Shown here: in pieces, positions 34,041 to 42,141 of the stretch
How the letters are laid out: the number at the start of each line of letters is the position of its first letter
Numbering within the stretch: the stretch's first letter is position 1
Source: an uncultured Prevotellaceae bacterium
GTDB lineage: Bacteria > Bacteroidota > Bacteroidia > Bacteroidales > Bacteroidaceae
Length of the DNA stretch: 42,141 bases
Reading direction: 5' to 3'
NCBI GenBank assembly: GCA_902795605.1
Contig: CADBLU010000016.1
Coordinates: forward strand, 1-42,141
The notes under the pieces: generated by a model
Told to the model about the DNA's origin: nothing
What the model saw: only the letters and a program-made list of their open reading frames with translations
The model's database searches: none
Made by a program: the position numbers and the translations under genes

Positions 34041-35609
34041 TCAATTGCCCACCAAAATAGAGGTGATGACCGTCACGTCGGTCGCTGTGAGATTTTGGTC
34101 GTAATTGACATCCCCCATGATGAGTTCAACCTCCTCGTCGGTCTTTCCCAACAGGAAGGCGACAAGCACGGAAAGGTCGGTGACATTCAAGTCACCGTCT
34201 TTGTTGACGTCACCAATCTTCCACATTGTGGTGAATTTCTTCCAGTAGCTGGCAGACGCATAGCTTAAGGCAGACTGTGCGGGCACATAGAGAGGAATCT
34301 GCTTATACGCTGTGGAAGTGAAAGCATCACTCACGAAGGTGGGAACCTTTGTCGCCCTGGAAATCACACGCTCGAGCGAAGTGCAGTCGAGGAATGCGTT
34401 CTTGCCGATGAGTGTCACGTTTTCGGGTATGACTATTTCAGTGAGCTCATAGCAGCTGGTGAACGCACAAGTGCGAATGGCCTTCAGCGATAAGGGAAGG
34501 ACGACCCCAGTCAGTTTCTTACAGAGGTAGAACGCGTATTCATCGATTTGTGTCACAGTGGAAGGCACCGTGTAGCTGCCGCTATATCCTCCGGGACAGC
34601 AGATGACCTCGGTCTTGTCGTAATCGAGCAATACACCATTGTCGCTTGCCAGATATTGGCTGGCGCTGTTCACGTCGATGGAGGTGAGCAGTGTGCATCC
34701 TCTGAACGCGCCGGCACCCACCGTCTGGAGAGATGTGGGCAGACCGACTGTGGCCAACTTGGTGCAGCTCTCAAAAGCATGGGCTCCCAGTTCTTCGACA
34801 CCTTCGGGCAATACCACATCGGTGAGGAGTGTACAGGTGCAGAAAGCATATTCGCCGATACTGGTGACCTGAGAGGGTATGTCAAGACCGATGAGGGCAC
34901 TGCAATAATAGAAGGCATACTCGCCGATGGAAGTGACGGAAGTCGGAATGCTGACAGACTGGAGCGAACGGCAACCATAGAACATACCGTCAGTAATCTC
35001 TGTGATGCCTGAAGGGATGTTGATGGATTTCATGGCCGTGCAGGCCCTGAAGGCATTGGAGCCAATGGTCTGCACCGACGAAGGCAGAGTGATGGAGGTG
35101 ATCTGATAACAGCCATAGAAAGCCGACGGCGCTATCTCTGTCACATTCTGAGACACGGTGAAATCCCCGCCTTTAGCTCCAGGGAAGGAGATGAGTTGTG
35201 TGCCTGATTTGTTGTAAAGGATGCCGTCGATACTGCTATATGCCGGATTGGCTGCGTCCACATTGATGGCGGTCAACCTGTTGCAAGAGCGGAAGGGTGC
35301 CTCGCCGAGACTGGTGACCGTGGCTGGAATGGAGACGCTCGTCAGTCTTGACGACGCGATGAACACGCCCTCTTCCACAGCGGTGACAGTATAGGTGGTG
35401 CCTTCATAGGTGACCGTGCTCGGAATCACAATATCGCCAACGTAGCCATTGTTGAATCCAATCCCTCCGCCACTTGACGAAGTGGTGCTTGAGACAACGG
35501 TGGCTTTTCCTGAGGAAAACGTGTAGTTGATGCCGTTCACCTCTACGCCGTCGGCCATCATACATGTGCTCGCCAATAGTGCCACAAATAACAATAAATG
35601 TCTTTTCAT
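34041..35609 (-). CDS. BspA-like LRR protein with C-terminal dockerin-like repeats
   Basis: A 522-residue exported protein. The start at 35609 (MKRHLLLFVALLASTCMMA) begins a clean signal peptide; the longer frame to 35660 adds no signal-like sequence and reaches the -7 box. The body is a run of BspA-type LRR units such as SVSIPTSVTSIGEYAFYYC. The last 60 residues switch to two calcium-loop units: GDVNKDGDLNVTDLSVL (from about residue 466) and GDVNYDQNLTATDVTVI (from about residue 499). This is the paired F-hand layout of a type I dockerin. In cellulosomes such modules bind cohesins, but many Prevotella-group proteins carry them outside cellulosomes, where their partner is unknown. Surface location is inferred. 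Confidence 0.82.
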   Translation of the reverse strand: MKRHLLLFVALLASTCMMADGVEVNGINYTFSSGKATVVSSTTSSSGGGIGFNNGYVGDIVIPSTVTYEGTTYTVTAVEEGVFIASSRLTSVSIPATVTSLGEAPFRSCNRLTAINVDAANPAYSSIDGILYNKSGTQLISFPGAKGGDFTVSQNVTEIAPSAFYGCYQITSITLPSSVQTIGSNAFRACTAMKSINIPSGITEITDGMFYGCRSLQSVSIPTSVTSIGEYAFYYCSALIGLDIPSQVTSIGEYAFCTCTLLTDVVLPEGVEELGAHAFESCTKLATVGLPTSLQTVGAGAFRGCTLLTSIDVNSASQYLASDNGVLLDYDKTEVICCPGGYSGSYTVPSTVTQIDEYAFYLCKKLTGVVLPLSLKAIRTCAFTSCYELTEIVIPENVTLIGKNAFLDCTSLERVISRATKVPTFVSDAFTSTAYKQIPLYVPAQSALSYASASYWKKFTTMWKIGDVNKDGDLNVTDLSVLVAFLLGKTDEEVELIMGDVNYDQNLTATDVTVITSILVGN

Positions 35610-35657
35610 ATGTCGCTTTTTTATATACGTGTTACTTATCTTACGATATACCCCATG

Positions 35658-35665
35658 CAAAGTTA
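35658..35665 (-). promoter_or_regulatory. -7 box of the dockerin-LRR gene
   Basis: On the minus strand TAACTTTG (35665 to 35658) followed by CATG fits the -7 consensus; the -33 side is not convincing. The leader would be about 45 nt. Confidence 0.45.
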
Positions 35666-35792
35666 ATCATTTTTTCACCAATATCACGTTGCAATTGGCA
35701 AAAAACGAAAATAATATCTCAAACGATTTGCCATTTAATATCCATACTGCCTTTTTTCCTTCACAATTGTCAGATATTTGCTTTTTTATTCC

Positions 35793-35800
35793 TATATTTG
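35793..35800 (+). promoter_or_regulatory. -7 box of the rhodanese gene
   Basis: TATATTTG (35793-35800) fits the -7 consensus; TTG at 35767-35769 is a possible -33 with a long spacer of 23 nt. The leader would be about 60 nt. Confidence 0.4.
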
Positions 35801-35865
35801 TCGCATGGAAGCACGCTTGGCAACAAGGTGCGTATTCAAGATAAAAACAGTCAAAAAATAAGAGT

Positions 35866-36249
35866 ATGAAGAGGCTTTTCGCTTGGCTGCTCACTCTCAT
35901 CGGAATGACTACCGCATGTGGACAGCAGCATTATGAGAACAAGAATGTGGAAGGGTTTGACTCGCTGATAGCCGACACGAGTGTCGTGGTGCTTGACGTG
36001 AGGACGACCGAGGAGTTTGCGGAGTCGCATCTGCCCAATGCCATCAATATCGACGTCAAGCAGGAGACATTTATGGAGAAGGCCAAGGCCTTGCTGCCTG
36101 TGGACCGCACGATTGCCGTCTATTGCCGCTCAGGGAGAAGGTCTGCCCAGGCGGCAGGCCAACTGGCTGAGGAGGGATACAAATGTGTCAACCTCTTGGG
36201 TGGAATCTTAGCCTGGAAGGCTATGGGCAAGGAATGTACACCTAATTGA
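35866..36249 (+). CDS. Rhodanese-like domain lipoprotein
   Basis: A 127-residue protein made of a lipoprotein signal (LLTLIGMTTAC, acylated C18) and a single rhodanese domain: VVVLDVRTTEEFAESHLPNAINIDV and the active-site loop VYCRSGRRS with C87, the residue that carries a persulfide during sulfur transfer. The single-domain size and export suggest a periplasmic sulfur-handling or redox role; the true acceptor is unknown. The 3' end overlaps the convergent fragment at 36242 by 8 nt. Confidence 0.86.
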   Translation: MKRLFAWLLTLIGMTTACGQQHYENKNVEGFDSLIADTSVVVLDVRTTEEFAESHLPNAINIDVKQETFMEKAKALLPVDRTIAVYCRSGRRSAQAAGQLAEEGYKCVNLLGGILAWKAMGKECTPN

Positions 36250-36466
36250 AAATCGTGCTGAAATCGATGGCATCAGCATAAAACTCGGCACCGCCTTTTG
36301 AGAGATGCTTGCAGTCCTGACTGAGATATTTGTGGTCTTTTGAGAACACCATCACCGTGCCGTCGGCATCACTCACCAGGTCGAGCATCTCGATATAACG
36401 GTCGCCCCATTCTGCCTTCAGCATGTCATCTATTTTGGCCAGGCCTGTCTGTAAAACGCTGCAAAA
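36242..36466 (-). pseudogene. Fragment resembling the C-terminus of an SGNH-type hydrolase/acyltransferase
   Basis: An open frame of about 74 codons (a 60-residue product from the only ATG, at 36424) ends with DCKHLSKGGAEFYADAI. The D-x-x-H-L-S-x-x-G-A pattern is that of the catalytic Asp-His block at the end of SGNH/GDSL domains, which often form the tail of membrane acyltransferases. Nothing upstream continues the fold: a stop codon (36467-36469) and an A/T tract precede it. I read it as a truncated remnant. A -7-like TAATTTTG (36469 to 36462) sits right in front, so a small expressed peptide cannot be excluded. Confidence 0.45.
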
Positions 36467-36583
36467 TTAAGAAAAAAAAACGGATGAGCGGCCCTCTGCT
36501 GCCCCCAATTTGTTGCTATTCGCTATTATTTGGCCGATTTGTACACTCTTTCCTCGGTCTTGAAGAGGCTTTGTGCATAAAAG

Positions 36584-36621
36584 ACGTGCCATCAGCATTA
36601 CGACAAATGCTGATGGCACGT
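36584..36621 (-). terminator. Terminator of the susC-susD operon
   Basis: A perfect 16-bp stem (36584-36599 with 36606-36621) with loop ACGACA lies 26 nt after the susD stop. On the minus strand it is followed by CTTTTAT. Confidence 0.85.
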
Positions 36622-36647
36622 GATAGAATCAGGCTGAGGAGCCGTCT

Positions 36648-38519
36648 TTATGGCATTCTCATGTACCAGTTGGCACGGTCGGCCAACTTGCTGGAGATGG
36701 CATTCATTTCGGCAGCATTTTCCTCACCATGTCGCAAAGCGATACGGCTGCTGAGGAAATTGGGGTCGGACGACCGCAAGGCGAAGCGGAGCAGATCATA
36801 GTATCTGACGCCCTCGAAGGCAAACTCCAAAGCACCCTCATTGAGAATCAGTTCATTGACATAATTCTGCAGGTTGAGTGTCAGCGCATTGTCGTCGGGC
36901 ACGATCTCATAGGTGTACTCCTCGCCCTCCTCTGGCTCAGGAATGGGCAACTGATAGTATTCGTTGTACGGCGTAAACCCAGAACCGCGGCTGTGAATGC
37001 CCATCGTGTTGTAATTGCGTACACCGAAGCCCATCCACTCATCGGCTCCCATCAACACATATCGTGAACTTGGGAAGTCGAACTGACTGACCCAAACTGA
37101 GTCGCTCTGAGAATAATAGGGATAGACCTCCTCCTCGAGCACAGTGTTGTTCAGACCTCTGGAGAGAATCTGGAATGCCATGCGAGGATAGCCTGCCATG
37201 TTGAGAGCCTCTGCCATACGCAGGAAGACCATCTGGCGGCGATAGATATGCACATTGCGCATCTCACGCCCGTTGCTGCGATACTTATAGATGGTCTGCA
37301 TGTCGACACGTTCGCCGGTGGAGCGGTCGAAGGATGTGTTTGTATAATAGGCTTCAGACAGACGCAAGTCACCAGAGCGGTTCTCAGTCAGGTTCTTGGG
37401 ACCATAATACACAGTTGAGCCATTGTTGCTGATGTTGCAATAGTCTTGGGCAAGAGAGAGCTCAAAAATCCGCTTGGAAGGCACGATGCTGACTTTGTAG
37501 TTATTGTCCTCGCGTGAGTTGAAGAGATTGACCAGCTCGCTGTAATTGCCTTCAGCGGGAATTGAGTCACAAGGAATCATGGTAATCAACTCGGTGGTGT
37601 TGCTAATGCCCGCGTTATCGTTGACATTGATATAATCCTCGCTTGTCACCCTTTGTACCCAGTTGCCATTTGGATAGTCCCAAGAAGAGGTGCCCACATC
37701 CCAATACGAACGGTCGGTGCCCGTGGGGTAGGCTAAGTTCTCGCTGTTGCGGTTTCTGATGAAGCGGTAGTAGGCGAGGGCAGCCTGTTTGTATTGCTCC
37801 ACATTGCCCGAAGCACTGGCAGCCCACAGGTAGAGGTCGCCAAGGACGACATTAATGGGGAAAAAGAACAAGATGGACTGGTTGCCACGCACAGTGCCAT
37901 ATCCCGGGAATAGTCTGCCGTATTTCTCGGCCAGAGGCTGGAGGTCGTTAATGAAGTACTCGCAGACATCCTGGATACCATACTTGGGATACTTGTCTAC
38001 ACGCGAGTCGAGTTCGGTGAGGATGGGCTCTGTGACGAAATACACAGATCCGTAGTTGATGGCCAGTTGCAGATAAGTCCACGCGCGTATAGCTTTCACG
38101 GCGGCATACTCCTTCATAAAGATGTAGTTGTTGCGGTTGTCTTTCAAAGCCGTGTCAACTCTCTCAATAAAGAAATTGCAGTTGTTGATAATGGCATAGT
38201 AGTCGCGTGGGGAATTATAGACATTGTCTTCGCCGATATTGAAAGAGGCGACGTCGCGCAGGTCGCTGGTAGCGATGTTTGTCACGTCGACGAGGTCGCC
38301 TCGAAGCTCACCAAGAAGCACGGTGCGGTCGGCCACCTTTTGCAGTTTGCTGAGGATACCCATGACCGAATAGACCGTGTCGACCGCGTTGTCAAGTTTC
38401 TGGTTGTCGGCATAGATGACATAGTCAGACTCCTGATTGAAGAAATCCGAGCAGCCGCTGAAGCCGAAAACACTGCAGATAGCGCAGAGAAATATACTGA
38501 TTTTTTTCATGATCTTCAT
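36648..38519 (-). CDS. SusD/RagB-family nutrient-binding lipoprotein
   Basis: A 623-residue surface lipoprotein that caps the SusC-type porin next to it and delivers substrate to it. The signal (KKISIFLCAICSVFGFSGC) ends in a lipobox with acylated C23, which may instead be C20 if the second ATG at 38510 is used. The SusD signature is present: TPR-like helices (AIRAWTYLQLAINYGSVYFV), the middle FDRSTGERVDMQTIYKYRSNG region, and the C-terminal LILNEGALEFAFEGVRYYDLLRFAL segment. The ligand, glycan or peptide, is not predictable here because no degradative enzyme is adjacent. It lies 18 nt after susC and ends at the strong terminator at 36584-36621. Confidence 0.92.
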   Translation of the reverse strand: MKIMKKISIFLCAICSVFGFSGCSDFFNQESDYVIYADNQKLDNAVDTVYSVMGILSKLQKVADRTVLLGELRGDLVDVTNIATSDLRDVASFNIGEDNVYNSPRDYYAIINNCNFFIERVDTALKDNRNNYIFMKEYAAVKAIRAWTYLQLAINYGSVYFVTEPILTELDSRVDKYPKYGIQDVCEYFINDLQPLAEKYGRLFPGYGTVRGNQSILFFFPINVVLGDLYLWAASASGNVEQYKQAALAYYRFIRNRNSENLAYPTGTDRSYWDVGTSSWDYPNGNWVQRVTSEDYINVNDNAGISNTTELITMIPCDSIPAEGNYSELVNLFNSREDNNYKVSIVPSKRIFELSLAQDYCNISNNGSTVYYGPKNLTENRSGDLRLSEAYYTNTSFDRSTGERVDMQTIYKYRSNGREMRNVHIYRRQMVFLRMAEALNMAGYPRMAFQILSRGLNNTVLEEEVYPYYSQSDSVWVSQFDFPSSRYVLMGADEWMGFGVRNYNTMGIHSRGSGFTPYNEYYQLPIPEPEEGEEYTYEIVPDDNALTLNLQNYVNELILNEGALEFAFEGVRYYDLLRFALRSSDPNFLSSRIALRHGEENAAEMNAISSKLADRANWYMRMP

Positions 38520-38537
38520 TGTTTTAATGTTACACTC

Positions 38538-41500
38538 TTAGAGATTCACCTTCATACCTGCCACAATCGAACGGCTCTGTCCGAGACGGCCCAGGTCGAT
38601 GCCTTGACCGATGACAGCATTGGTCGTGGAGAATTCAGGATCGGAACCCAGATACTTGGTGAACGTGAAAACATTGTTGGCCTGGATCCAGAATTGGAAT
38701 CCCTGGAAGAACTGCGACTTGACGGGAAGGTCATAGCTGAGTGTGACGCTCTTCAGACGGAGGTAGCTGCCATCCTCTATCCAACGGTCGCTGAAGCGTG
38801 AGTTGCCCATGGGATCCTGGAAAGTGATCTTCGGGATGTCGGTCTGCTGGCCCTCTACCTGCCAGCGGCGTGTGAGGGCTGTCGTCTGGTTCATGAAGCG
38901 CTCGCCACTCTCCAACTGTTGGCGCATATAGTTGTAGACGTCGTTGCCTAATGAATAGTTGAAGCGTACGTCGAGTTTGAAGCGTTTCCAGTTGACGGTC
39001 GTGAAGATGTTGCCGTAGAAGTCAGGATTGGGGTCACCGATAATAGTGCGGTCCTTATCATTGATGACGCCGTCGTTGTTGATATCGACGAACTTGATGT
39101 CACCGGCACCGAAATAATTTCTGTCGATACCATTGCTTCCCAGGACATAGAGACCTGCCGCGGAGGCTTCTTCAGAAGTGCTGAACACACCGAGTGTCTT
39201 GTATCCGTAGAAAAGGTTGGCAGCCTCATTCACTTGCGTGCGGACTGTGGCACCATAGACCTTGTGGTCAACATACGCAGCACCGTTGGCCAACTCTTTC
39301 ACGGTGTTCTTATAGTGGCCGATGCTGCCGCCTAATTGCCATGACAGGTTCTTCAGTGCAAGCACCTTGAAGTTGGCGCTGACGTCGAAGCCGGTGTTCT
39401 CAAGTTTTCCGTCGTTGGTCCAGTTGGTCTCAATACCAGAGAGGAAACCGATGGCTTGACGGTTGAGCAGATTGGAGGTAGTGCTCTTGAACAAGTTGAC
39501 AGAAAGGGCGATGCGGTTGTTGAGCACGCGGGTCTCGAGTCCCAGATTGATTCTTCCTGTCGACTCCCACTGGATCTTCGTGTTGCCGATACCGTCGAGA
39601 GAAAGGGCTGAGGCAGACTGCTGATAGAGTTTGGAGCGGAAGAAACTGCGGGCCACATAGTAGTCGATGTCATCGTTTCCGGTGATTTCATATCCGGCAG
39701 TAAGGCGGAGGAAATTGATCGCCTTCACCTTCGAAAGCCAAGGCTCGTTGGTCATCACCCATGAGGCCTGCACACCAGGGAAGATACCCCAGGCGGCATC
39801 GAAGAGATTGAAATCGCCACCATCCTGTCCGAAGCGCGATGAACCTTCCACGGTAAGGTTAGCCTGGAGGAAATAGCGGTTGCGGAAGTTGTATTCTGCC
39901 TGGGCATACCATGCCAGGTTGTTCCAGTTGTCGTTGGTGCCGCCCACCTTTGAATTGGGATTACTGTTGAGATACGGAGTCTTGTCATTACCCGTGTTGT
40001 AGGCCAGCTCATTGGTGAGCGTATAGTTCTCCCAATTGATGCGCGCACCACCAAAGACATGGAGATAGTGGGCCTTGAAGCGGGCGTGCCAGTCGAGGCG
40101 TGTGTCGCTCATGACCGAATTCTGTTTGGAAGCCAGCGAGCGCACCTCATTGGTGACGAAGTTTCCGATACTGCTTACATAATAGTTAGGTGTACCATTG
40201 ATAGGGATGTAGAACATCTCGTTGGTGTTGACCAGGTTGTAGCTGAAATGCTCCGACAACCAGAGATTGGGGCTGAAGGTCCACTTCGGGGTAACGGTGA
40301 GGTTGAGCATCGAGTTCTCGAAGTGGTTCTTGTTCTCTGCCTCACTATACTCATTGATGGCGGCAGGGTTGCCCAGTTGCCAGTTGTAGCTCGAGTAATT
40401 GGCCAGAGCCTCCGAAAGGTAGTCTTCCGGGTTGATGTCGAAGTGACTGTCGCTGAGGACACCTCGTCCATAGCTGTAAGGACTTACAAACGGGCTCTTC
40501 ACATAGGCCAGGAAAGCCGGACTGGTGGGAGTGCCTTCATCATAGTTGGCAGGTGCTCCGTCGTTGCGCAAGTCGCGTGTGATATTGGAGAAAGAGGCAT
40601 CGAAGCGCACTGAGAGACGGTCGACCACGCGGATGTCGGTGTTGAAACGGATGTTCAGACGCGACATGTCGTTGTATTTCAGAGTACTGTTGAGTTTTGA
40701 GTATCCCACGGAAAGGTTGTAGACAGCGATGTTGTCACCACCGGCCACATTAATGCCGTAGTTCTGGGTCATCGACGAGCGGTAGATTAAGTCTTTCCAG
40801 TCAGTGTTCTGATGATACTGTGTGTAATAGTAGTAGTTGGGATCCTCATTGAGGAACTTGAAACTCTGGATGGTGGTGTTGGTGCTCTTGAGCAACTCGG
40901 AAGCGTAGCTTCTGTATTGCTCGGCATCCAACGTTGAGATATACTTCGGTTCCATCACCACTCCTGCCGACACATGGGCCGTGATGCGGGTGGCCAGCGA
41001 CTTACTTCTCTTGGTTTCGATGAGAATAACGCCATTGGCACCTCTTGCACCATAGAGAGCGGTTCCGTTGCGGAGCACAGTGACTTTCTCTATATCCAGG
41101 GGATTGATGTTGGAGAGCACGTCATTGTAAAATCCGTCATGGAGCAAAGTGCGCCCGTACTGCTGGTCGTAGACGACATCGTCGACCACGATGAGGGGCT
41201 GTGCGTTGGCGTTAAGAGAGTTGAGTCCCTGTATGAACATCGAACTGCCGATGCCCTGCATGCCGCTGCGGTTGATGGTATACACTTGTCCACCCAACTG
41301 GTTTTGCACTTCTTCCTTGATGTTGGCCGCATTGGTGTATTGGAAGTCGGAAGTGGTGTAGGTGTTATGAGTGTTGATCTCCGGTGCGTAGTCGGCAGCG
41401 AAGGTGGTCGGATAGAGTTGCACATCGTGCTGTGCCTCTGTGTCCTGCAGACCGATGCGTGCGGGGTTATGGTCGGGTGTCTTGAAGTAGATGGCCGTGG

Positions 41501-41837
41501 CAAACACCGGCACATTCACTTTGTAATAGCCATCATCGTTGGAGAGGGTACCATAGCCGTCGACACCGTCAGTGGATACAATACATCCGCTGATGGGCGC
41601 CTTGGTGGTGGCATCAATCACTCGGCCCGTCACAACGCGTGTGTCGTATTTCTTTCTTTTCTGGACGATTTCGCGAACGGTGTTTTGCGACGCATCGCCC
41701 TCCTCCTCATCCTGTGCAGAGATGCTTGACGGGAAAGCCATCATGAGTCCCATGACAATCAACAATTGACAATTGGCTTTCGACAAAATGCTTTGCCATC
41801 TGCTAAAGGATGCTATATTTTGAATTTTCATCTTCAT
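38538..41837 (-). CDS. SusC/RagA-family TonB-dependent outer-membrane transporter
   Basis: A 1099-residue outer-membrane importer powered by TonB. After the signal peptide (ending SSISAQ) comes a carboxypeptidase-regulatory-like domain (RVVTGRVIDATTKAPISGC, DGYYKVNVP). The plug domain follows (SSMFIQGLNSLNANAQPLIVVDDVVY, NINPLDIEKVTVLRNGTALYGARGANGVILI), then a 22-strand barrel ending in AGMKVNL. The size and order are those of SusC-type transporters. An extra acidic/basic stretch (DEEEGDASQNTVREIVQKRKK) lies between signal and first domain. It works with the susD-encoded lid 18 nt downstream; the gene upstream ends 24 nt before its start. Confidence 0.93.
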   Translation of the reverse strand: MKMKIQNIASFSRWQSILSKANCQLLIVMGLMMAFPSSISAQDEEEGDASQNTVREIVQKRKKYDTRVVTGRVIDATTKAPISGCIVSTDGVDGYGTLSNDDGYYKVNVPVFATAIYFKTPDHNPARIGLQDTEAQHDVQLYPTTFAADYAPEINTHNTYTTSDFQYTNAANIKEEVQNQLGGQVYTINRSGMQGIGSSMFIQGLNSLNANAQPLIVVDDVVYDQQYGRTLLHDGFYNDVLSNINPLDIEKVTVLRNGTALYGARGANGVILIETKRSKSLATRITAHVSAGVVMEPKYISTLDAEQYRSYASELLKSTNTTIQSFKFLNEDPNYYYYTQYHQNTDWKDLIYRSSMTQNYGINVAGGDNIAVYNLSVGYSKLNSTLKYNDMSRLNIRFNTDIRVVDRLSVRFDASFSNITRDLRNDGAPANYDEGTPTSPAFLAYVKSPFVSPYSYGRGVLSDSHFDINPEDYLSEALANYSSYNWQLGNPAAINEYSEAENKNHFENSMLNLTVTPKWTFSPNLWLSEHFSYNLVNTNEMFYIPINGTPNYYVSSIGNFVTNEVRSLASKQNSVMSDTRLDWHARFKAHYLHVFGGARINWENYTLTNELAYNTGNDKTPYLNSNPNSKVGGTNDNWNNLAWYAQAEYNFRNRYFLQANLTVEGSSRFGQDGGDFNLFDAAWGIFPGVQASWVMTNEPWLSKVKAINFLRLTAGYEITGNDDIDYYVARSFFRSKLYQQSASALSLDGIGNTKIQWESTGRINLGLETRVLNNRIALSVNLFKSTTSNLLNRQAIGFLSGIETNWTNDGKLENTGFDVSANFKVLALKNLSWQLGGSIGHYKNTVKELANGAAYVDHKVYGATVRTQVNEAANLFYGYKTLGVFSTSEEASAAGLYVLGSNGIDRNYFGAGDIKFVDINNDGVINDKDRTIIGDPNPDFYGNIFTTVNWKRFKLDVRFNYSLGNDVYNYMRQQLESGERFMNQTTALTRRWQVEGQQTDIPKITFQDPMGNSRFSDRWIEDGSYLRLKSVTLSYDLPVKSQFFQGFQFWIQANNVFTFTKYLGSDPEFSTTNAVIGQGIDLGRLGQSRSIVAGMKVNL

Positions 41838-41861
41838 AATTGTAACTATTAATTGTTAGGG

Positions 41862-42141
41862 TTATTCCACATGTGGTTTTAGGATGATGCAGTCGATACG
41901 CATCGTTCGGGTATGCGTGTTGTTGCGCAATTGCGAACTGGTCACACGGGTTTCCACTTTCAGCGTCACCTGTGGCATCTCCTCGTTCAGACCAAAGGAG
42001 CAAACAGGGAACTTGAAGTTCTCGGCAAGCAGGATGGCATCTACCACATCGGGTGTCGTGGTGACAGAAGATACAATCTCGTCTTCCTTCTCACTGCCAT
42101 CCTGGTTGTGATATCCCAAGGTGCATCTCAGCACGGTGGGC
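41862..42141 (-). CDS. 3' end of an unrecognised gene upstream of susC
   Basis: Only the last 92 codons are in the window; the start lies beyond position 42141. The visible part ends PHVE and includes TTTPDVVDAILLAENFKFPV, TLKVETRVTSSQLRNNTHT and RIDCIILKP, which reads like beta-rich periplasmic or surface domain sequence. I do not recognise the family. Its stop lies 24 nt before the susC start, and no promoter is visible between them, so it is probably an operon member with susCD, perhaps an accessory lipoprotein (inference). Confidence 0.6.
   Translation of the reverse strand, partial: PTVLRCTLGYHNQDGSEKEDEIVSSVTTTPDVVDAILLAENFKFPVCSFGLNEEMPQVTLKVETRVTSSQLRNNTHTRTMRIDCIILKPHVE

Noticed and set aside
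41745-41785. Repeated CAATTGACAATTG-like sequence near the susC start
   Set aside because: It lies inside the susC signal-peptide coding region and has only two partial copies, so it is not treated as a repeat feature.
1-42141. CRISPR arrays, insertion sequences, prophage genes or integrase attachment sites
   Set aside because: No regularly spaced repeats, transposase or integrase motifs, or phage structural genes were seen on either strand. The tRNA genes show no duplicated 3' end nearby.

Overview
The window looks like a chromosomal segment of a Bacteroidales bacterium, most likely of the Prevotella group. Reasons: a SusC/SusD pair; two BspA-type leucine-rich-repeat proteins; Bacteroidetes-type promoters (TTTG, about 19 nt, TAnnTTTG); a short primary sigma factor without region 1.1; DUF4421, DUF1460 and DUF5686 family proteins; an RnfBCDGEA operon headed by rseC; and an AddAB-like helicase-nuclease pair. 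The species assignment is inference from gene content, not from a database search.

Layout. 1-437: gene-free, with a strong leftward promoter (70-100) and the rightward promoter of the first gene. 438-8419 (+): secreted GH2 glycosidase, a BspA-like LRR protein, then a compact set queH / Gfo-Idh-MocA oxidoreductase / DUF4421 / DUF1460 amidase-like lipoprotein. 8513-14093 (+): rseC-rnfBCDGEA, a membrane ion-pumping ferredoxin:NAD oxidoreductase. 14124-15161 (+): galE, ending at a terminator shared with the convergent pair below. 15248-21557 (-): AddB-like and AddA-like subunits. 21783-25541 (+): phosphate butyryl/acetyltransferase family gene, then uvrA. 25638-25796: tRNA-Thr(CGU) and tRNA-Gly(CCC) with promoter and terminator. 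25867-27628 (+): SpoU-family RNA methyltransferase and an EamA transporter. 27615-29657 (-): DUF5686 outer-membrane protein. 29791-30663 (-): rpoD. 30910-31851 (-): CDF cation efflux, divergent from 31958-34004 (+): membrane-anchored FKBP and a second EamA transporter. 34041-35609 (-): LRR protein ending in a dockerin-like double repeat. 35866-36249 (+): rhodanese lipoprotein. 36242-36466 (-): fragment resembling an SGNH C-terminus. 36648-42141 (-): susD, susC and the 3' end of a further gene that runs off the window.

How the genes work together. Much of the window is core physiology: energy conservation (Rnf), double-strand-break repair and nucleotide excision repair (AddAB-like, UvrA), translation (tRNAs, QueH, SpoU methylase) and primary transcription (RpoD). 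Around it lie envelope and nutrient-acquisition functions: SusCD uptake, the GH2 enzyme, surface LRR proteins, DUF4421/DUF5686 barrels, and peptide/cell-wall processing by the DUF1460 protein. I see no mobile element, CRISPR array, phage or obvious defence island. The points most worth a second look are the dockerin-tailed LRR protein, the queH-Gfo-DUF4421-DUF1460 set, the possibly leaderless starts of rseC and the DUF5686 gene, the mirrored promoter sequences between addA and the phosphotransacylase gene, and the FKBP with an unfamiliar helical domain.
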